Shown piece by piece: positions 57,640-59,252 of a stretch of DNA of 59,252 nucleotides. Both the position numbers and the translations under genes were made by a program. Within the stretch, counting starts at the first letter, position 1; the number at the start of each line of letters is the position of its first letter. The stretch is from Perkinsus olseni (taxonomy: Eukaryota > Perkinsozoa > Perkinsida > Perkinsidae), in assembly GCA_013115135.1 (NCBI GenBank), contig JABANP010000320.1, positions 1 through 59,252 on the forward strand. Direction: 5' to 3'. A model generated the notes under the pieces. That model had not been told where the DNA came from, did no database searches, and was given only the letters and a program-made list of their open reading frames with translations.

Positions 57640-58030
57640 ATGACATCTGGTAACTCCTTAAGTAGAGTATTGGCAAACTCCTTGTTGATAAGAGTGTCGG
57701 AGCAACCGGTATCCAAGATAATTTCTGGGACAGAGTAGACGAAGTCTTTGAGCATCATGCGGCTTTTGGTGGATAGCTGAGACTTCAGTTGGTGGATTCA
57801 TAGTATTGATGGTCTGCACGAGGTGTTGTTAGCGTTGCGTTCACGACCCTTTGGCTTATCAGCTGGTGATTTTGATGTAGTATCAGGGGTGGTGTTCTGC
57901 TGGAGATCGTCCCAATGTTTAATGTGTTTGTAGTAGCATGAAGGACCAAATGGACAGGTACCATTTTGATACTAATCAATATGCTTCCTTCCAAACTGTG
58001 AGCGAAAAAAAGAGATATCCCCACATCACA
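57640..58030 (-). mobile_element. Minus-strand retropepsin fragment with half zinc finger
   Basis: On the minus strand GTCPFGPSCYYKHIKHW (about 57915-57965) has the Cys-x5-Cys-x3-His half of a CCCH-type zinc finger. About 200 nt downstream, VYSVPEIILDTGCSDTLINK (about 57690-57750) is a retropepsin active site with an intact DTG at 57713-57705 and a following hydrophobic strand. A frame change or a stop lies between them, so the coding region is not continuous. Finger followed by protease is the gag-PR order of LTR retroelements, here in the orientation opposite to the gag ORF at 56 kb. No RT found nearby. Confidence 0.6.
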
Positions 58031-58044
58031 AGTTATCAGATCAG

Positions 58045-58260
58045 TTACCCATATCTGATACTGAAGGATGTGAATATTATCAATCTATCGATCCATTCAT
58101 TATCCCAACGATTGCCGATGCAGATATATCCATCGGGTCCGATCTTATCATTATGATTGGGTCTACATTCTCTTGGGCTTCGCGCAATATTTGTCTGCGT
58201 TATAGAAGAATAGATCACTTCTGCGCAATATGCTGTACGCATACAATTTGTCGTTAGCAG
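58045..58260 (-). other. Short unassigned minus-strand ORF
   Basis: The stretch reads PRECRPNHNDKIGPDGYICI and lies just upstream, in the reading direction, of the zinc-finger/protease fragment. It could be a further decayed part of the same element; there is no motif to confirm this. Confidence 0.25.
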
Positions 58261-58529
58261 ATTGTGGCATAATGCTCTACCACAGCATCTGCCCCCCTGC
58301 CACGAAAAAATGACTCTAAATTAGCTGTTAGTATGACAGGGAGCTACGAAAAACTCATACGCGAAACACTAACTGAAGGCTAATGCTCAGCATCAACTCT
58401 GGCGTTGTCAGGTGCTCCTATGTCTGGACCGGTAGTCATTGTTCAACAAAAAATTTTTAGTTGAATATAACAAGATGATAACAGTATATAAAGTCCTATA
58501 GAAGAGAGCCTTATACACAGTCAATATCC

Positions 58530-59252
58530 TCAAGGCCATAAAATATAACGAATGGGTAACCATACGACAACACCTTTCTTCCGCAGCCATCGAATCCTCA
58601 GAAGGAACCTTCGGAACAAGAAGAATAGGATAATTCTCGGTGTTTTCCCACTGAGACGAACATCCAACATCATCTTAACACAGATGCATCGTAAAAGAGG
58701 ACCCACAGTAAGAACAGAACCAGGATACCAAATCCCAGCCTCCTCGAGAACCTCAACAGAGAGTTCATCGCCCGCCTTAGCATCCGGAAATACCGTCTCT
58801 CCACTAACTATAAAAAGCCGTAACTCCGGAGAGAGCGCCGACCAGACTCCAGGAACGAATGAACTACCCTTAATGAGAGTCAAACTCATGATCCTTCTTT
58901 CAAACTCATCAAACATCTCCAACCTTATCAATGGCGTAACCGCGAAGGATAAACCACCCCCTGGCGAGCCGATGATCTTTGACCTTGGAGTCGGTACCTT
59001 CAACCTTGCTTGACCTCTCGAGAGTACTCGTAGAAAACCACAGGACCCTTAAACATAAACGTCTTCGTCAGCTTACCGTCGACGTTCGTTAAGTCGACGT
59101 TAGCCTTCAAAACAAAATCTCTAATATCCTCAATAACCGGATTAGACTGTTTGCCGGGGGATCGACCTTAATACCAGCAGCCATGCAGCGAACAGCAAGA
59201 TCCATACCATTGTTCCTAGCTTCCTCGACCATCTTGACCATAGCCTCAGCCT
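58530..59252 (-). pseudogene. Unrecognised frameshifted coding sequence at window edge
   Basis: Reading from the right edge on the minus strand, three frames are open in succession: MVKMVEEARNNGMDLAVRCM (59252 to about 59160), NPVIEDIRDFVLKANVDLTN and GKLTKTFMFKGPVVFYEYSR (about 59155-59010), then KVPTPRSKIIGSPGGGLSFA, PLIRLEMFDEFERRIMSL and GKTPRIILFFLFRRFL (59003-58530). Each has ordinary protein composition, and no GT-AG introns are placed at the junctions, so two indels in one ancestral coding sequence are the simplest reading. It runs off the window. I do not recognise the family; neighbouring sequence makes a mobile-element protein plausible. The plus-strand ORF at 58552-59013 is its shadow. 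Confidence 0.45.

Overview
The window looks like nuclear DNA of a perkinsozoan (Perkinsus-like) protist or a close relative of dinoflagellates. Four things point there. The genes are split by very short GT-AG introns built largely from trinucleotide repeats (GAT/ATC, GTT/AAC, GTA/TAC). Flagellar genes are present (IFT88, an SHIPPO/PG-rich protein). One gene carries a domain that I associate from memory with dinoflagellate and Perkinsus proteins. A 22-nt sequence differing at only two positions from the dinoflagellate spliced leader, followed by GT, sits just upstream of a retroelement ORF at 52.9 kb. The genus is an inference; no search was run.

From 1 to about 47.7 kb the window is gene-dense host sequence. 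In order: an unresolved minus-strand fragment; a minus-strand membrane protein (1.3-2.35 kb); poorly resolved Ser-rich minus-strand coding patches (2.4-5.7 kb); a minus-strand helical-repeat protein (5.7-9.5 kb); trehalose-6-phosphate phosphatase (five exons, minus, 9967-11443); a minus-strand conserved-looking unknown (11617-13380); three plus-strand small secreted or membrane proteins (13.56-15.9 kb); a plus-strand RINGv-FHA E3 ligase (16.03-19.13 kb); plus-strand ZNHIT2-like HIT-zinc-finger protein (19.59-21.55 kb); minus-strand IFT88 with a tRNA-Val(AAC) gene nested antisense in one of its introns (21.6-25.65 kb); minus-strand GRASP Golgi protein (25.9-27.66 kb); minus-strand EF-hand Ca2+/cation exchanger (28.1-30.64 kb); minus-strand FAM210/DUF1279-like protein (30.7-31.5 kb); plus-strand protein with the dinoflagellate-type unnamed domain (31.7-33.4 kb); plus-strand enoyl-CoA isomerase/hydratase (33.7-35.0 kb); plus-strand exostosin GT47 (35.4-37.2 kb); plus-strand ORC1/CDC6 AAA+ (37.5-39.8 kb); minus-strand RNF10 (40.2-42.8 kb); minus-strand SHIPPO-type protein (42.96-44.39 kb); plus-strand thioredoxin/PDI-like membrane protein (44.42-45.49 kb); minus-strand proteasome beta4 (45.68-46.63 kb) and CIAO2B/MIP18 (46.77-47.6 kb). 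These are unlinked housekeeping, secretory, flagellar and cell-cycle genes; I see no operon-like functional cluster.

From about 47.8 kb to the end the triplet repeats disappear and the sequence becomes a graveyard of retroelements and structured repeats: a 215-bp foldback element, a nearly perfect 39-nt hairpin, inverted arrays of a GTGTACGAG-type unit, a frameshifted ORF with an internal duplication and an Arg/Ser-rich tail, a decayed gag-protease-RT element preceded by a relic spliced leader, a second gag ORF, a GC-rich 193-bp tandem duplication, a minus-strand retropepsin fragment, and an unrecognised decayed ORF running off the right edge.
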